From Colletotrichum lupini (lineage: Eukaryota; Ascomycota; Sordariomycetes; Glomerellales; Glomerellaceae): DNA of 64,000 bases. The position numbers were made by a program, and so were the translations under genes. The notes under the pieces are model-generated. The model was given only the letters and a program-made list of their open reading frames with translations, was not told where the DNA came from and ran no database searches. The stretch covers positions 930,001 to 994,000 of the forward strand of contig NC_064677.1 in NCBI RefSeq assembly GCF_023278565.1. Reading direction: 5' to 3'. Below are positions 34,893 through 46,448 of the stretch, piece by piece (the stretch's first letter is position 1; every line of letters starts with the position of its first letter).

Positions 34893-37467
34893 ATATTAAT
34901 TTAACTTTTCTTTTTTAAAAAACTTAATCTTACTTAGGGATATAATCCTTAGGTTTTTTTTAATTAAAACTATTAATAATAAGGTTATAAAAGTAATAGA
35001 GTTAATAAAATTAAACTTTTAAATTACTTTTTTAAAATACTAATTATAAACTAAGTAGATCTTCTTATTTAATTAATTATAAACGACCCTTATTTTAAAA
35101 TATTATAAAACTAGCCCCTAGTTTTTAATTTCGTATTTTTTTTAAAATCTTTTAGTTACTTAACTAGCCTTGTAAATATAGTTTTTATAATAAAAAACGA
35201 GGATATTATTTATATAAAAAAGAACTAAGACTTTTTTAATAAAGTCTTAAAATAAGCACGGGTCCTCGTTTATAAATAAGAAACCTAAACTTTTAAAAAT
35301 TAATACTAACTCTTTATATTATAATAATAAAGCGTTACGGGAGCTATATAAGGCCCGCTTAAGCTTTATATATATTCTTAGTTTATAAAAGCTATTTAAA
35401 AGTTTATAGATAATAGGGGGGTTACTTAGCTTTTTAATTACGTTTAAAAAGGCGTTTATAATATTATATTAATAAATTTCTAAATCGAATTAGGTAATAA
35501 TAATTATAATTACCCTAAACGTTTTAATAGCTAGTATTACTACGTAGGTCTTTTTTAAAGAGTATTATTTTTAAAAATCCCCCTTAACGTAGATTTTTAT
35601 TTTATAATAATTAAAGTAATTATTATTATTGAGTTTATAATTAAATACTTATTTAAGGGGTATTAGCTTAGAAATAACTAATACTTTACTAACTACTTTT
35701 TAAATATTTATTTCTTTTAGTTTTTGAATTTTTAACTATATTATTTTTATAAATTAACTTTTTAAAAGTTCTAGTATTTTAAAAATATCCTTTCATTCTT
35801 TTAAAAAAAGTAATTAATTAATCCGTATAGATTTAGTTAAATTAGACTACGGTTAGTAAAACGTACTTTGTTTTATTAATTATAATATAAATATAATAAT
35901 ATAGTATCTAATACCCTTAAGTTACCTCGTTAATTACTTTTTACTAATTAAGTATATACGTATTAAAAAAGGAGTCTTAGTCTCTTTTTACTTAAATATT
36001 AAAAAAGTACTACTCGAGTCGCTCTTATTAACTCGGGTTTTAAATAAATACTTTTAATAATTAGTTTTTTAACCTCCGGCTTTATTTAATATACCTATCC
36101 TCTTCTTAACTATATATACTAACTATATTAAAGTTATTAATTAGGTTATTTATTATTTTTATTTTTTAATATAAGCTCGCTTATTAAAGAGGTTTATTAA
36201 GGTCTAGTTAAATAAAAAGATCTTTTTTATAAAAACTCTAAGAAGTCTTTATTTCTATTTATATATATATTATATTTTTAATTTTTTTAATAAGAAAATT
36301 AACTTTTTCTATAGCTTTATTTATAACCTTAGTTAGCTAAATAAAGTTCGTATTTAACTTTAAATTTTTAAAATTTAAAGTTAGTTTAAAAATAAGTAAC
36401 TACCTACTTCGTTTATTTAAAAATAAACTAAGTTTTTTTATAGCCTTATTTATTTTTTATAAAACGAGTATAAGTGATAATAACTACTCTTTATTATTAA
36501 TTAATATAACCTCCTCTTTATTTATAATTTTAAATAATTAAACTTAGGTTCGATTATTTTAAGTAATTATTAAATTTTATTTATTATAACCCTTAATTTA
36601 AATAAATAAATTACGGTTTTAATATTATTTTTTAAATAAAAAGCTATTATATTAAACGTTATATTTTATATAATAATAATTTTTAAAAGCGAGGGGATCT
36701 AAATTTTATATAAGTTATAAGTATTTATTATATAACTTACGAAATACTTAATATATTCCCTCTATTCTATTTTAAAACGTCTTTTATTAATTCTTTTTTT
36801 ATAATCCTTTTTAAAAAAATACGCTTTATAACTTATACGTACGTTTATCCTTAATAAGGATATAAATTATAAATAAGCTTTAGTATATTTATTAGTTATT
36901 ATTACTTAAAATAATAAGTAAACTAAACTTTTTTAATTTAAATTAATAATAATTAATTAGTAAGTTACGTAGGGCTAATATTATATAAGTAAGCTATAGC
37001 TAATATAGCTTTTATTTAGAGTTTATTTAATAAGCTAGTTATTAATATTATATTAATTACTTTATTAATAATTTCTTAACTAGCTCGTTCTCCTCTTCTA
37101 TTTAGTTTTTTAATATATAAAAAAGTAGTTTCTAAGTTTATTTTTAGCTCTTATACTTATATTTAGAAACGAGTTTTATTATTAATTATAATTATTATAC
37201 GTTTTATATTTTATTAAATTTTATAAATAGTTATACCCTTTTATATACGTACTTATTATTTAAAAAAAATATAAGACCCTAAATACTATATTATAAGGTT
37301 TTATAACTTATAAAAAGACGAAGATCTTATTTAAATATTTATTTTTAATTAGTATTAACTACTTATTTTATTTATAAATTAATAAGTAGTTAAAAAAGTC
37401 TTATAAAATCTTATAATAGGGTCGTCTTATTTTTTGTTTTAAAGTACGTTATAAAATAACTTATTTT
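34893..37467 (-). pseudogene. Copia-type pol relic (post-integrase SH3-like domain and neighbours)
   Basis: The clearest piece is on the minus strand at 36761-36651: REYIKYFVSYIINTYNLYKI, then stop, IPSLLKIIIIxNITFN. This matches the Copia pattern GxYxGYxxxSxxYRIWxPxxxKVxxxRDVxFxE lying between integrase and reverse transcriptase, with Trp turned into a stop and Gly into Ser or Lys by RIP. The remainder of the 2.6 kb is too degraded for me to read, but should hold integrase toward 37.4 kb and reverse transcriptase toward 35 kb. Confidence 0.65.
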
Positions 37468-37484
37468 ATATAAGTAGTTATATA

Positions 37485-38531
37485 GTGGTTTTTTTCCGGC
37501 TTTATAAGTACAAAAGATCGACCTTAACGGGATTACGCTCTTAAGGGAAATTATATAATATAGTATACTTTTTGTCTATATAATATGCGTAATATGCCCT
37601 AAGTATGCGCTTAATATAATATAGTAATTTCGATACGAAAACTATCATATAATTCGGGATAAGTAAGCTGCCTTTTACGTAGCGGCGCTAGTTAAAAAGG
37701 TTAATAGTAAAGGTCGGCCGTAATAATTAGCTATAATAGTTAGCCGTAATAGTTAAAGGCGGCCTTTTTTAACTATAAAGGTTTTGAACTTTAATAATAA
37801 CGTAGAGGTTTTTAGAGAAAGGGCTAAATAGGCTAATATTTACTACTCTTCGTACTAGAGCTCGTAAAAATTCTTTTTATCCTTATTATTTTTAATATTA
37901 CCCAAAGCTACTCTCTATTTAAACTAAATAAATTTACTAAATAAATCTACTAAATAAACTTATTAATATATAAACTACTACCTTAATAAGAACTTACTTT
38001 ACTAAAAATACTTATCGATAAGTCTACCCCTCTCGGGCTAGGCGCCCTCTTTAGCTAGCTTAACGCTATAATTATTATAGCTAATATAAGTACGCCCGAG
38101 GATTAGTAAAATACCTTTTAGTAATATAGAATTTAGTTAAGTAATAATATAAATACCGTAAATAACCGGGCCAGTATAAATATTAAAATTTAGTATATTA
38201 ATATTAGTTTAGAAATTATATTTTACGGAGCTAAAAATCCCTTTAATATAGGCTATATTATAAATATAAGGGAATATATAAGGGGCTCCTTAACCCTTAA
38301 TAAAAAGGAATATATAATATAAAATCTAGCTACTTATACGGGCTAGTACTAAGAGGTTTTATATATATTAGAATAAGTATAACTCGCCCTTTAAATAGCT
38401 AGAACTTAGAGGACTTTATATAAAGAAAAGTCGGGAGTTTTAATTAGTAATTAGGTATAGAGCGTAATATACTTAGTTTTCTTTAATACGTAATATATAG
38501 TACGGCCCCGGCGGATTGCTCCGTTAGGGGG
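37485..38531. repeat. Unidentified ~1.05 kb dispersed repeat, copy B
   Basis: 1,047 bp and less AT-shifted than copy A (for example GTGGTTTTTTTCCGG against GTAGTTTTTTTCTAG). Flanked by an exact 19 bp direct repeat ATATAAGTAGTTATATAGT (37468-37486 and 38532-38550; the last two bases may belong to the element). The target resembles that of copy A but differs by transversions, which RIP does not cause. Confidence 0.75.
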
Positions 38532-38550
38532 ATATAAGTAGTTATATAGT

Positions 38551-40736
38551 ATTAGTATTTTAAATAGCTTAGTTTTTTAATCCTTACTTTTTAAATAGTT
38601 AGGACGAGCTTTTTAAGTTCTATTAGCGCAAGATATTTAGATTTAAAATACTAAAACTAGGCTATATTTAATTAGTTATTCCTTAAGTAATATAAAGAAC
38701 GTAAATACTAAGCACTATATTAAAATTATATTAATAAGTAAAGACTAATTTTTAAATAGAAAATAAAATAAATAGGGCTTATATTTTAAAAAAAAAAAAA
38801 ATTAACTTTCCTTTCGAGCTATTTAATAATAACGTTTTTAAATTCGTTACTAAACTAAAGGGTATAATTAAAACCTAAGTACTAAATACTAGTTTTTTAA
38901 AAAAGAGCTTTTAATACGACGTTTATATAAAAGTTCTTAATAAAACTAATATTATAAAAAATAAAATACTTTATTTTAGGCCCCTTTAGTTCTATAAGGA
39001 TATTTTATATAATCCTCGTTCCCTTAATAATAATAAATAAGAGGCTATTTTAAAATCTATATTCTCTAAACTATTACTTTATTAAATAAAATCTAATTTT
39101 AAAAATAATTAGTTATTAATAAAGTAAATAGTACTATAATTATTTATAACTATACTTTTAAAAAGGAAGCATAAGCTAATAAAAGGGATATAAATAATAA
39201 TAAGATTACTATTCTTATTCCCCTCTATACTTAGTTTAAAGAGTAGACCGACGTTAATAATTATAACTATAATATTTAAAAAATAAGTTCTTTTAAAATT
39301 CTTTTTATTACTTAGCTTATTAATTTTCATCGTTTTTTTTAAAGCGACCTCGGTTATTATTATTTTATTTAATAAGGGATTTTATATAAATCTAGCCTTT
39401 TTAAATAAAGTTAATACGGAGGTTAATATACTTTTCTTAGTTTAAATAAGAAATTATTTTTTAAATATTATTATTACTTAGCTAAATATATTCTTATTTT
39501 ATCTTACTTATTAAAATAAGCTCTATTTTTATATAGTTTATTAGTTTTTAATAATAAGACCCCTTATAAAAATAGTTAATAAACGAGTTAAGAGTTGCTT
39601 CGTTTTATTTAGGGAAATCTAAATAACTTATTAATATTATGAATATTATAGGGGTTCGTTTATAACTTTTACTATATATTACTTTTTTATAGAAAAAGTT
39701 ATTAAAAATCTTAATATAATACCTTATATTAAAAATCGCTTCCCTTTTTTATTTTAGTTTAATAATTTTAATAAGCTCTTAATTAGACTAATTTAAAATT
39801 AAGTAATATATAATTATATAAAAAAAGGTTTTTAAAGCGAGGGTACTTTAGACTTTAAATAGCTTAAGCTATATTACTTAATAATAAACTAAAAAAAAGT
39901 TTTTAATTTAAGTTAATAAGCTAATATTAAAGTTTACCCTATTTATAACTATATTAAATTTCTTTTTTATAATTATAAACGAACTAAAATCGCTTAATAC
40001 GTACCTTTATTTAAAAACCTAAATTATAATATAAAAGAAGTAATTTAAAAAATTAATAAGCTCTTTTTTTATATTCTCTAAGATTTTTTAAGTAATCATA
40101 AAAGAAATTTAGTAATTTATTAATTTATATAATCTCTCTTTTTATAAATAAGAGATCGTTTTAAATATAGTTTATTAAATAAAAAAGATATGTTTTTAAA
40201 TAAAACGTACTTAATTTACTATTATAATTTTCGGTTTTATTAAAGTAATTAGTTATTTAATTTAATTATTTCTATTTAAAAGTTCGATTATAGCCTCGCT
40301 TTTTAATTATTTAGTTTATTATTAAATAAACTCCTTAAATCTTTATTAGTATTTAATCGAAGCTACTTTATATATTTAATTTTAAATAATATTTTATATT
40401 TTAATATATTCTTTAATTAAAAAAATAGACTTAGTAAAAAGTAACGGATTTAATAAAAAAATAAAATTATTTAAGTTTAGTAAGTCCTAAATATTTTTTA
40501 ATTAAGCCTTAATTCGTAAAATAAAGTATTATTTAAGCTAATCTCGTTAATAATTAAGCTTTTACTTAGGAATATTAATAGTTTTTTTTAAAAAATATTA
40601 ATTTATTTAAAAATAAAGTTAATAAATATAATAAGGGTTAAATAATATTATAAAAAAGGATATAATAAACTATAGTTCTTAAAAAATAACTTTTTAATAA
40701 AAATATAGGGGTCTAAGTTAGAGCTAAGTTTATAAT
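38551..40736 (-). other. RIP-degraded 5' part of the outer element (gag side)
   Basis: AT-rich sequence adjoining the right LTR. By position it should be the leader and gag/protease part of the outer Copia element on the minus strand. A 73-residue minus-strand frame at 39109-39330 is only a gap between stops. No motif is readable. Confidence 0.4.
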
Positions 40737-40918
40737 TATTATAAAGTTATTATAAGGGTATTAATATATATTAAAAAAACGGTTATTTATTAAAAATAAA
40801 AAATAAGTATAAGGCTCGTTTTAATATAAAGGGTATAAGTAAAATAGGCCTTAGTAATTATATAACCGAGGTTATATAACGTATAATAAGGCTATAGATA
40901 GTTAAAGCTATTACGATA
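40737..40918 (-). repeat. Outer LTR, right copy
   Basis: 182 bp, aligned end to end with 20030-20211 without length change. Shared unmutated core TTAGTAATTATATAACCGAG. Confidence 0.8.
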
Positions 40919-41996
40919 AAATGCATATTAGTTATAAACATACTCTCGATTCTGCATCTCGACCCTGGCACGTCCGGTGACAGGGACTGGCTGCATGGAA
41001 TAGCATTTAGCGAGCGGCGCGGGCAGTACCGGGCGGCTACGCGGCTTGCATCCGCAAACCCTCGTTCCGCACCCGTAACTTGACACTTCCATCTTTATGG
41101 ACTCGCATTAGGGTATTATACACCCAAAATACTGTGCTATCAATTCACATATGGCTCGTAGAGCTCTTTCATCCATTATCGTGCGGAGTCCCAGGAGTCC
41201 AGACAACTCCACTCCATTCTTTTTGAGTTCTGAAGGGTGTGGGACAAAGATGCCTGGGCATGAGACGGTCTCTAAGAAACGCATATGAGTTCGGTTGTGG
41301 TAAATACATGGTAAATTGGGAAGTCATTATTGAGCCTTGAAGCTGTAATAGCAATCCAGTCAAAGGAAAGTTGAGTGGTGGCATCTTACGGGGGGAATGA
41401 TAGTCTGCCGACATTCATATGTTTACCTCAGTATTAAGGATACGAAAAAAATAGTATCCACAGCTTCGGCTTTCTAGATCGCCGACGGATTTTTAGAGAA
41501 CACGAAAATTGATTATTCGTAGGCTACAACTCAGTATAAGCTTTCATTGTAGGCCAAATTGGGATTATCGAGTTCTAGTTCCACTCTTAGTCTTCGAGTC
41601 TCAGTGAAGGTCTTAATCTCGATGTGGCAAGTGGCACAACTCCGCATTCGGCTTGGCTTCCGAAGTCTTGGTTGCTATGCGAACGATACGAGCACTGCCT
41701 CGCGGAGCTCCATCGGCTTTAAACACCGTCCACCCATTTCTTCGGCCGGCGTCAACGTCAGCATCAGCGAATGGAGGCTCGGAATCTTGGAATTCCCCGC
41801 CCTTCCGACTTCCCGCCAATCTTGGATCATAAACTCGAGATCTATAGAAAACCTGCTGAGTGGGTGTGTCTGCTGCCGGTAGATCTCACCTCTCTTTCAG
41901 GTAACATCACATAGGTGCTTCCAGGGGTTCGTCCGCGACTTCGGATAAGAACCGGGCCCATATCCGGCACGGAAGTGTCAAGGAGCATCGGACGCG
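40919..41996. other. Intergenic between transposon nest and Zn2Cys6 gene
   Basis: Normal GC returns at once after the LTR. It holds the regulator's promoter. Small open frames here have no recognisable content. Confidence 0.4.
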
Positions 41997-43510
41997 ATGG
42001 AGGTCCTTCCGGAGCGGAGGATCGCAGCCAAAATTTCGAAGAAACCGCACAGAAAATCCAAGCTTGGATGCCACACTTGCAAGAGACGTAAAATCAAGGT
42101 TCGTCTGATGATATACTGCTACCCTGCACGCCATCTCTTCTTTTAGTGATGGATCCTTGGGCCTTACTGGGCTTAGTATCGTCCATGCACCAGACCACAA
42201 CACCTCGGCCGGATTCACACAATATGACCCATTCGCGCACCTAATTTCCTTGACACTGCTTTACCTGCTAATGCTGGCTTCCCATAGTGCGACGAACTGA
42301 AGCCAGCATGTCAAAACTGCGTGCGTCACCTGGTGACGTGCGACTTCCTGCAAAGTCGCTCGATGGCGATATCGATGCGCAGCATGCAAATCACCTTGCA
42401 AACAAGCCTTGACGCCAGAAGCGCAGACGACCCAGAGACATCTATCAGACCGGCGCCAGCTATCGACCAAGCCCTAAACTTTGTCGATTTGGAGCTGATC
42501 CACAACTTCACTACCGCCGTATTCATGACACTATCAACAGATGACCTCGTCCGCCAGGTGTGGCGAGTCTCGGTAGTCCGCATGGCGCTTAAATGCGAGT
42601 ATGTCATGCGAACTTTGCTCTCCATATCGGCTCTACATCTAGCCCACCAGCGGCCAGAACGAAAGGAGGCTCTCGTGGCTAAGGCCCTGCTTTATCATCG
42701 ATCAGCCTCAAGAGAAGCAATGGAGTTGATGAGCGCTCTTGATGAACGAAATGCAGAGAACTTGTTCTTGTTTTCACTTCTTACAATATTTTTCGGTAAG
42801 TGATCACTACGTGATCGGATCACGAAATGAATTGTTGCACCTCGTTTTCCCCTTCCTATCTTCCAGTCAATTCGAGATTTCGCCTGCACGGGCAGTACGC
42901 TTGCTTACAAAACTCAGCTCTGGCATCGGGACGCTATCTGAAGGAATCAGTGGTTGTCTGGGAATCCGCGTTCCCGGACTGGACATTCCTCCTATCTGGA
43001 GCTTGTTCTCTCATCAAACTCCTCAATTCGAAAAACTACGAGGGTCCCTTGACCCCTCTGTTGACATACGCAAAAGAACGATTCTTTACTGCGCGTGATG
43101 ACTTGCGAGCTCGACCAGCCGCCTTGGAAAGTCTACGAAAGCGTGTCAGCAGCAGCAATATTGACAAAGAATTGTTACGCATCCACAATTTGGCCATTGA
43201 CGAATTAGGTTACCCTCTTTCTCTTGCTCTGCACAGTGGAGGCCGTGGTATGGACATCATGGATATGTTCATCTGGAAATACTTCGTGTCGGATGAGTTC
43301 CTACCTTTACTTAAAGAGCCGAGGGCGAATCAAGAGGCCATTGTTATTTGTGCCCACTTTTGTGTTGTGCTGAAGAGATTAGAGAGTCAGTGGTGGCTTC
43401 AGGGCTGGTCGATTCATCTTATATCACAGGCGTGGGAGTTGCTAGATGAGAGCCATAAGCCTTGGATCCAGTGGCCGATGGAGGAGCTAGGATGGGTGCC
43501 CCCAAGCTAA
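41997..43510 (+). CDS. Zn2Cys6 (GAL4-type) transcription factor
   Basis: Fungal binuclear zinc cluster regulator acting in the nucleus. Three exons, 41997-42098, 42288-42795 and 42867-43510 (introns 189 and 71 bp), 417 residues. The DNA-binding cluster is complete only after splicing intron 1: Cys25, Cys28, Cys35, Cys42, Cys45 and Cys52 in CHTCKRRKIK-CDELKPACQNC. The rest is the helical fungal-specific regulatory domain (LLSISALHLAHQRPERKEAL, then NAENLFLFSLLTIFF across junction 2), of the shorter Fungal_trans_2 type. It is short for the class but ends naturally (PMEELGWVPPS). As the only regulator in the 41-54 kb segment it could control the neighbouring protease and P450 genes; that is inference from position. 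Confidence 0.88.
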
Positions 43511-44983
43511 TCATAGGGAATAAGGTCATGAGCTATGGGACTTGGAAGCCAGATTATGAAGATGAAACGGGTACCAAACCGGGTAGTCGTAGCTTGTGTA
43601 ACTATGGCAGCATCATGTAGGCGAGGCTGTCACCACAATCTTTGCGAAACCAGCAATGTAACGACTCAACGAAGAGACATATTGATAACTCAGTTGCACA
43701 CAGAATAACCAAAATCCGTGAGCGCGGTATAATAGCGAATGCTGTGCCAGTTAAGGGGTTTACGGAATATACAATCAAGCACCACACACTGAGGAGCCAA
43801 TGAGGAGGTACGATGCCTCCACTCCTTACGGCAATCAATTCCCTCGTATCGCATATCTTCCAACCGTGTTCGGCTAGGACGCCGCATATTCGAAGGAGAC
43901 ACCTGCTAAGCCGTCCATTTCTCTTATGATTCAACGAGAAACCATCGAGAACCACGTCCTTTTATCTCCTGCAAGCAGCTCCATTTTAGGGCAAGCAGTC
44001 GCTCTGCTTCAGCCTGATACGCGGAAATCAATACCCTCATAGTTACCCCGAGACATTGATTAGTTTTCGTCCCGTTCCCTGCACCAATGGCCGATAATGG
44101 AAGAAGCAAGCTCAGTCATCAGTGTTACCAAGTTATTGCTTAAATAGGCAGGTTCTATCGTGCTTCTACAGTTGGACGAAAGGCCGTCTTGGCAGCGCTT
44201 GGCATACTAGCAGTAACAAGCAGTTGAATTAATACAGTGCAACCACACACCGCTAGCGCTAGTTGTGAAGCTTGTCTGCCATTCGACCAACAATAAGACT
44301 CATCCCACGTCTTCCGCCCGGCCCCTCATGAAGGCCAGGTTGATCAACAGATCAATTTAAGCTTATCGGTCGAAGCCGGCGCCCGACCGTATCACGACGA
44401 GCATATTGTCCCCCTCAGCCTGATCGCTTCATGCAAGGAGAGAAGCTCTGCCGGGCCACAGGACAAGTCCCCACACTAATCTGACTCTCTCTCACTTGGC
44501 TATCAATAATACTAACTTGACCACAGAACGGAGAAGGTAGCAGATATCGAACCCCGCGGTTTCCACGGGTGCTTTTTTGGAAACCCCGACTCAACCTCAG
44601 CTGCAACTGAGTCTTGGTATCAGCCAGATGAGGAAGGCGTATGAAGCAATGGAAAGACAAGTCTCGGGCTCGTTTCCGGTTTCCTTCTATCAGCTGACGC
44701 GCCTTTTTACTTTTGTAGTACAGTTGTCATTGGGCTTCCTGTTAGGGCATCGTTCCAAGCCGATTCAGCTCGCTGCAACGTACTAGGCAACTTTCAGAGC
44801 CCCGAGAATAGAAGCCCAACAACGACAAGATGACTTACATCAAGAGAGACTTAGGATCGAGTATATATAGCCTAGATCTCTTGCCATCAAGGTTCCCCTT
44901 CTTAGCTCGACATCCCTCTCAGTCTCACAACTCCTATCCAAGTCGCCTGTTCGCTCCCCGGTCCCCGGCTCACTCTTGTCAAT
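43511..44983. other. Intergenic, promoter of the secreted metalloprotease
   Basis: Nearly 1.5 kb without a supported gene. The last part contains the TATA box listed separately and a CT-rich leader. Confidence 0.45.
44862..44869 (+). promoter_or_regulatory. TATA box of the metalloprotease gene
   Basis: TATATATA within GAGTATATATAGCC, about 115 bp before the start codon and followed by pyrimidine-rich sequence, as in highly expressed fungal genes. Confidence 0.5.
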
Positions 44984-45972
44984 ATGCACTTCAACCTCGC
45001 TCTCGTCGCGGCTCTTGCCGCCTCCGTTTCTGCCGCGGTCACCCCCGCCGTTAGATTCGGCTGTGCCACCGAGGAGCCGTCCGCCGAGCACATCGAGATC
45101 TCCAAGAAGCTTGCTGAGGAGGAGGCCGCCAATAACGGTACTGTCAGCCTGGCTGCTCTGGCCACCATCACCGTTCCTACCTACTTCCACATCGTGGCTT
45201 CCTCCCAGACTGTGGCCAATGGATACATCACCGTAAGATCTCTTAGCTTCATAGCTTCATGTTCTTTCTCCAGCTTCACTTTAAGCACGTTTCACAGAGG
45301 ACGGTCACTTACATGGGATATGCGTGTAGGACAAGATGGTCACCGACCAGTTGGCCGTGATGAACTCCAACTTCGCCCCCCACGGCATCCAGTTCAACCT
45401 GGTCGAGACTACTCGTACCATTAACTCCGCCTGGGCCGGCTACAGCAGCCAGACCGCCATGAAGACTGCACTCCGCAAGGGTGACTACGGCAGTCTCAAC
45501 CTGTACTTCCTCAAGAGCGTCGGAGGTGCTTTCGGAATCTGCACGTTCCCCACCACCGCCTCCCCCGGCTCCTCCGCTTTCATCGCCGACGGCTGCACCA
45601 TCCTGTCGTCCACCGTTCCCGGCGGAAGCGAGACCAACTTCAACCTCGGAAAGACTGCCACCCACGAGATTGGTCACTGGTTCGGTCTGTACCACACCTT
45701 CCAGGGCGGTTGCAACGGTGGAGACTCCGTTGCCGATACCCCTGCCCAGGCTAGCTCTTCTTCCGGATGCCCTGTCGGCCGTGACTCTTGCCCCAGCATC
45801 GCCGGCCTCGATCCCATCCACAACTACATGGACTACTCCTACGAGTAAGTTACTACCCCGCTTGGAATCACAAAAGCTTCTTGCTGACGTATGAAACAGC
45901 TCTTGCTACGAGGAGTTCACCGCTGGCCAGCAGACCCGCATGCTGAGCTTCTGGAACAACTACCGCGCCTAA
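44984..45972 (+). CDS. Secreted M43 (pappalysin-like) zinc metalloprotease
   Basis: Extracellular endopeptidase of family M43B, relative of Coccidioides Mep1. Exons 44984-45232, 45330-45844 and 45900-45972 (introns 97 and 55 bp), 278 residues. A signal peptide is plain ([18 protein letters not shown]). The zinc site is [11 protein letters not shown] (His195, Glu196, His199, His205) and the Met-turn is NYMDYS (Met250), both in the order required for metzincins. Paired cysteines (CTFP, DGCT, GGCNGG, GCPVG, DSCPS, SCYEEF) suggest disulphides. Codon third positions are strongly C-biased (CTC, GTC, ATC, ACC), which together with the TATA box suggests high expression. Likely used in protein degradation outside the cell, perhaps during host colonisation. 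Confidence 0.93.
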
Positions 45973-46448
45973 GCTGTCCGCGTTTGCGCACCTAATTGAC
46001 TTGGACACTGGCACGATATAACTACAGCATACACCATGTAGCGTCTCTTATGTGTATGTAGTTTGAATCCAAAGTTGTGCCTAAAAGAGCCTGAACTTCA
46101 CGTTGTTAAGTTCTGTCTTCAAGCCTCAGACTATTGTCTTGCGTCCAGAATTACGGGGTTCCCGATGACCTCACCTTGTTCGTCAATATCATTGCAGAGT
46201 TCAACAGTAGACTTTAGGAGTTTTCTGAACAGGGAAGAGCAGAGGCAACTTGTAAGTTGCATGCCTCCCAGACAGGTGCTCTACGCAAGTTCTTCGCGTT
46301 TTGATCCACACCTTCTAAGTTACTTGAGGCTTTATCGCATCTTTTTGAATCACACAATATGAACTGCCGACGGAAGCTACTAAGCGCATTGAAATATTTG
46401 GCATCAATTTCCTTAGAGACTCAATGTCATTCATGGCTTGTTTAGGCT
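45973..46448. other. Intergenic between convergent protease and P450
   Basis: 3' flanks only. An open frame crossing 46,063-46,362 has no recognisable content. Confidence 0.5.

Larger units (their letters stand above)
20030..40918 (-). mobile_element. Outer Copia-type LTR retrotransposon containing a nest of other elements
   Basis: A 20.9 kb AT-rich block whose two ends carry the same 182 bp direct repeat (20030-20211 and 40737-40918). The left copy begins TGTCGTAGAG; the right begins TATTATAAAG and differs almost only by C-to-T and G-to-A changes, as RIP predicts. Flanking 5-mers are AAATA and AAATG, a near-perfect target duplication. Minus-strand remnants between 33 and 37.5 kb read as Copia pol, giving the orientation: 5' end at the right. 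The inserted chromovirus, TIR element and two 1 kb repeats account for about 13 kb, leaving roughly 7.5 kb of own sequence, within reason for a Copia element with some extra sequence. No frame is intact. That the LTR pair and the Copia pol belong to the same element is inference. Confidence 0.7.

Noticed and set aside
33776..38550. Reading repeats A and B as the two LTRs of one element
   Set aside because: Each copy has its own exact flanking repeat that differs from the other by transversions, and the sequence between them reads as part of the outer Copia element.
39109..39330. 73-codon minus-strand frame in the AT island
   Set aside because: A chance gap between stops, made of Ile, Asn, Lys and Leu codons; no start context and no motif.
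20030..40918. Centromere or telomere-proximal origin of the AT island
   Set aside because: The AT richness is fully explained by RIP of a nested set of transposons with readable ends and target duplications; no telomere repeats are present.
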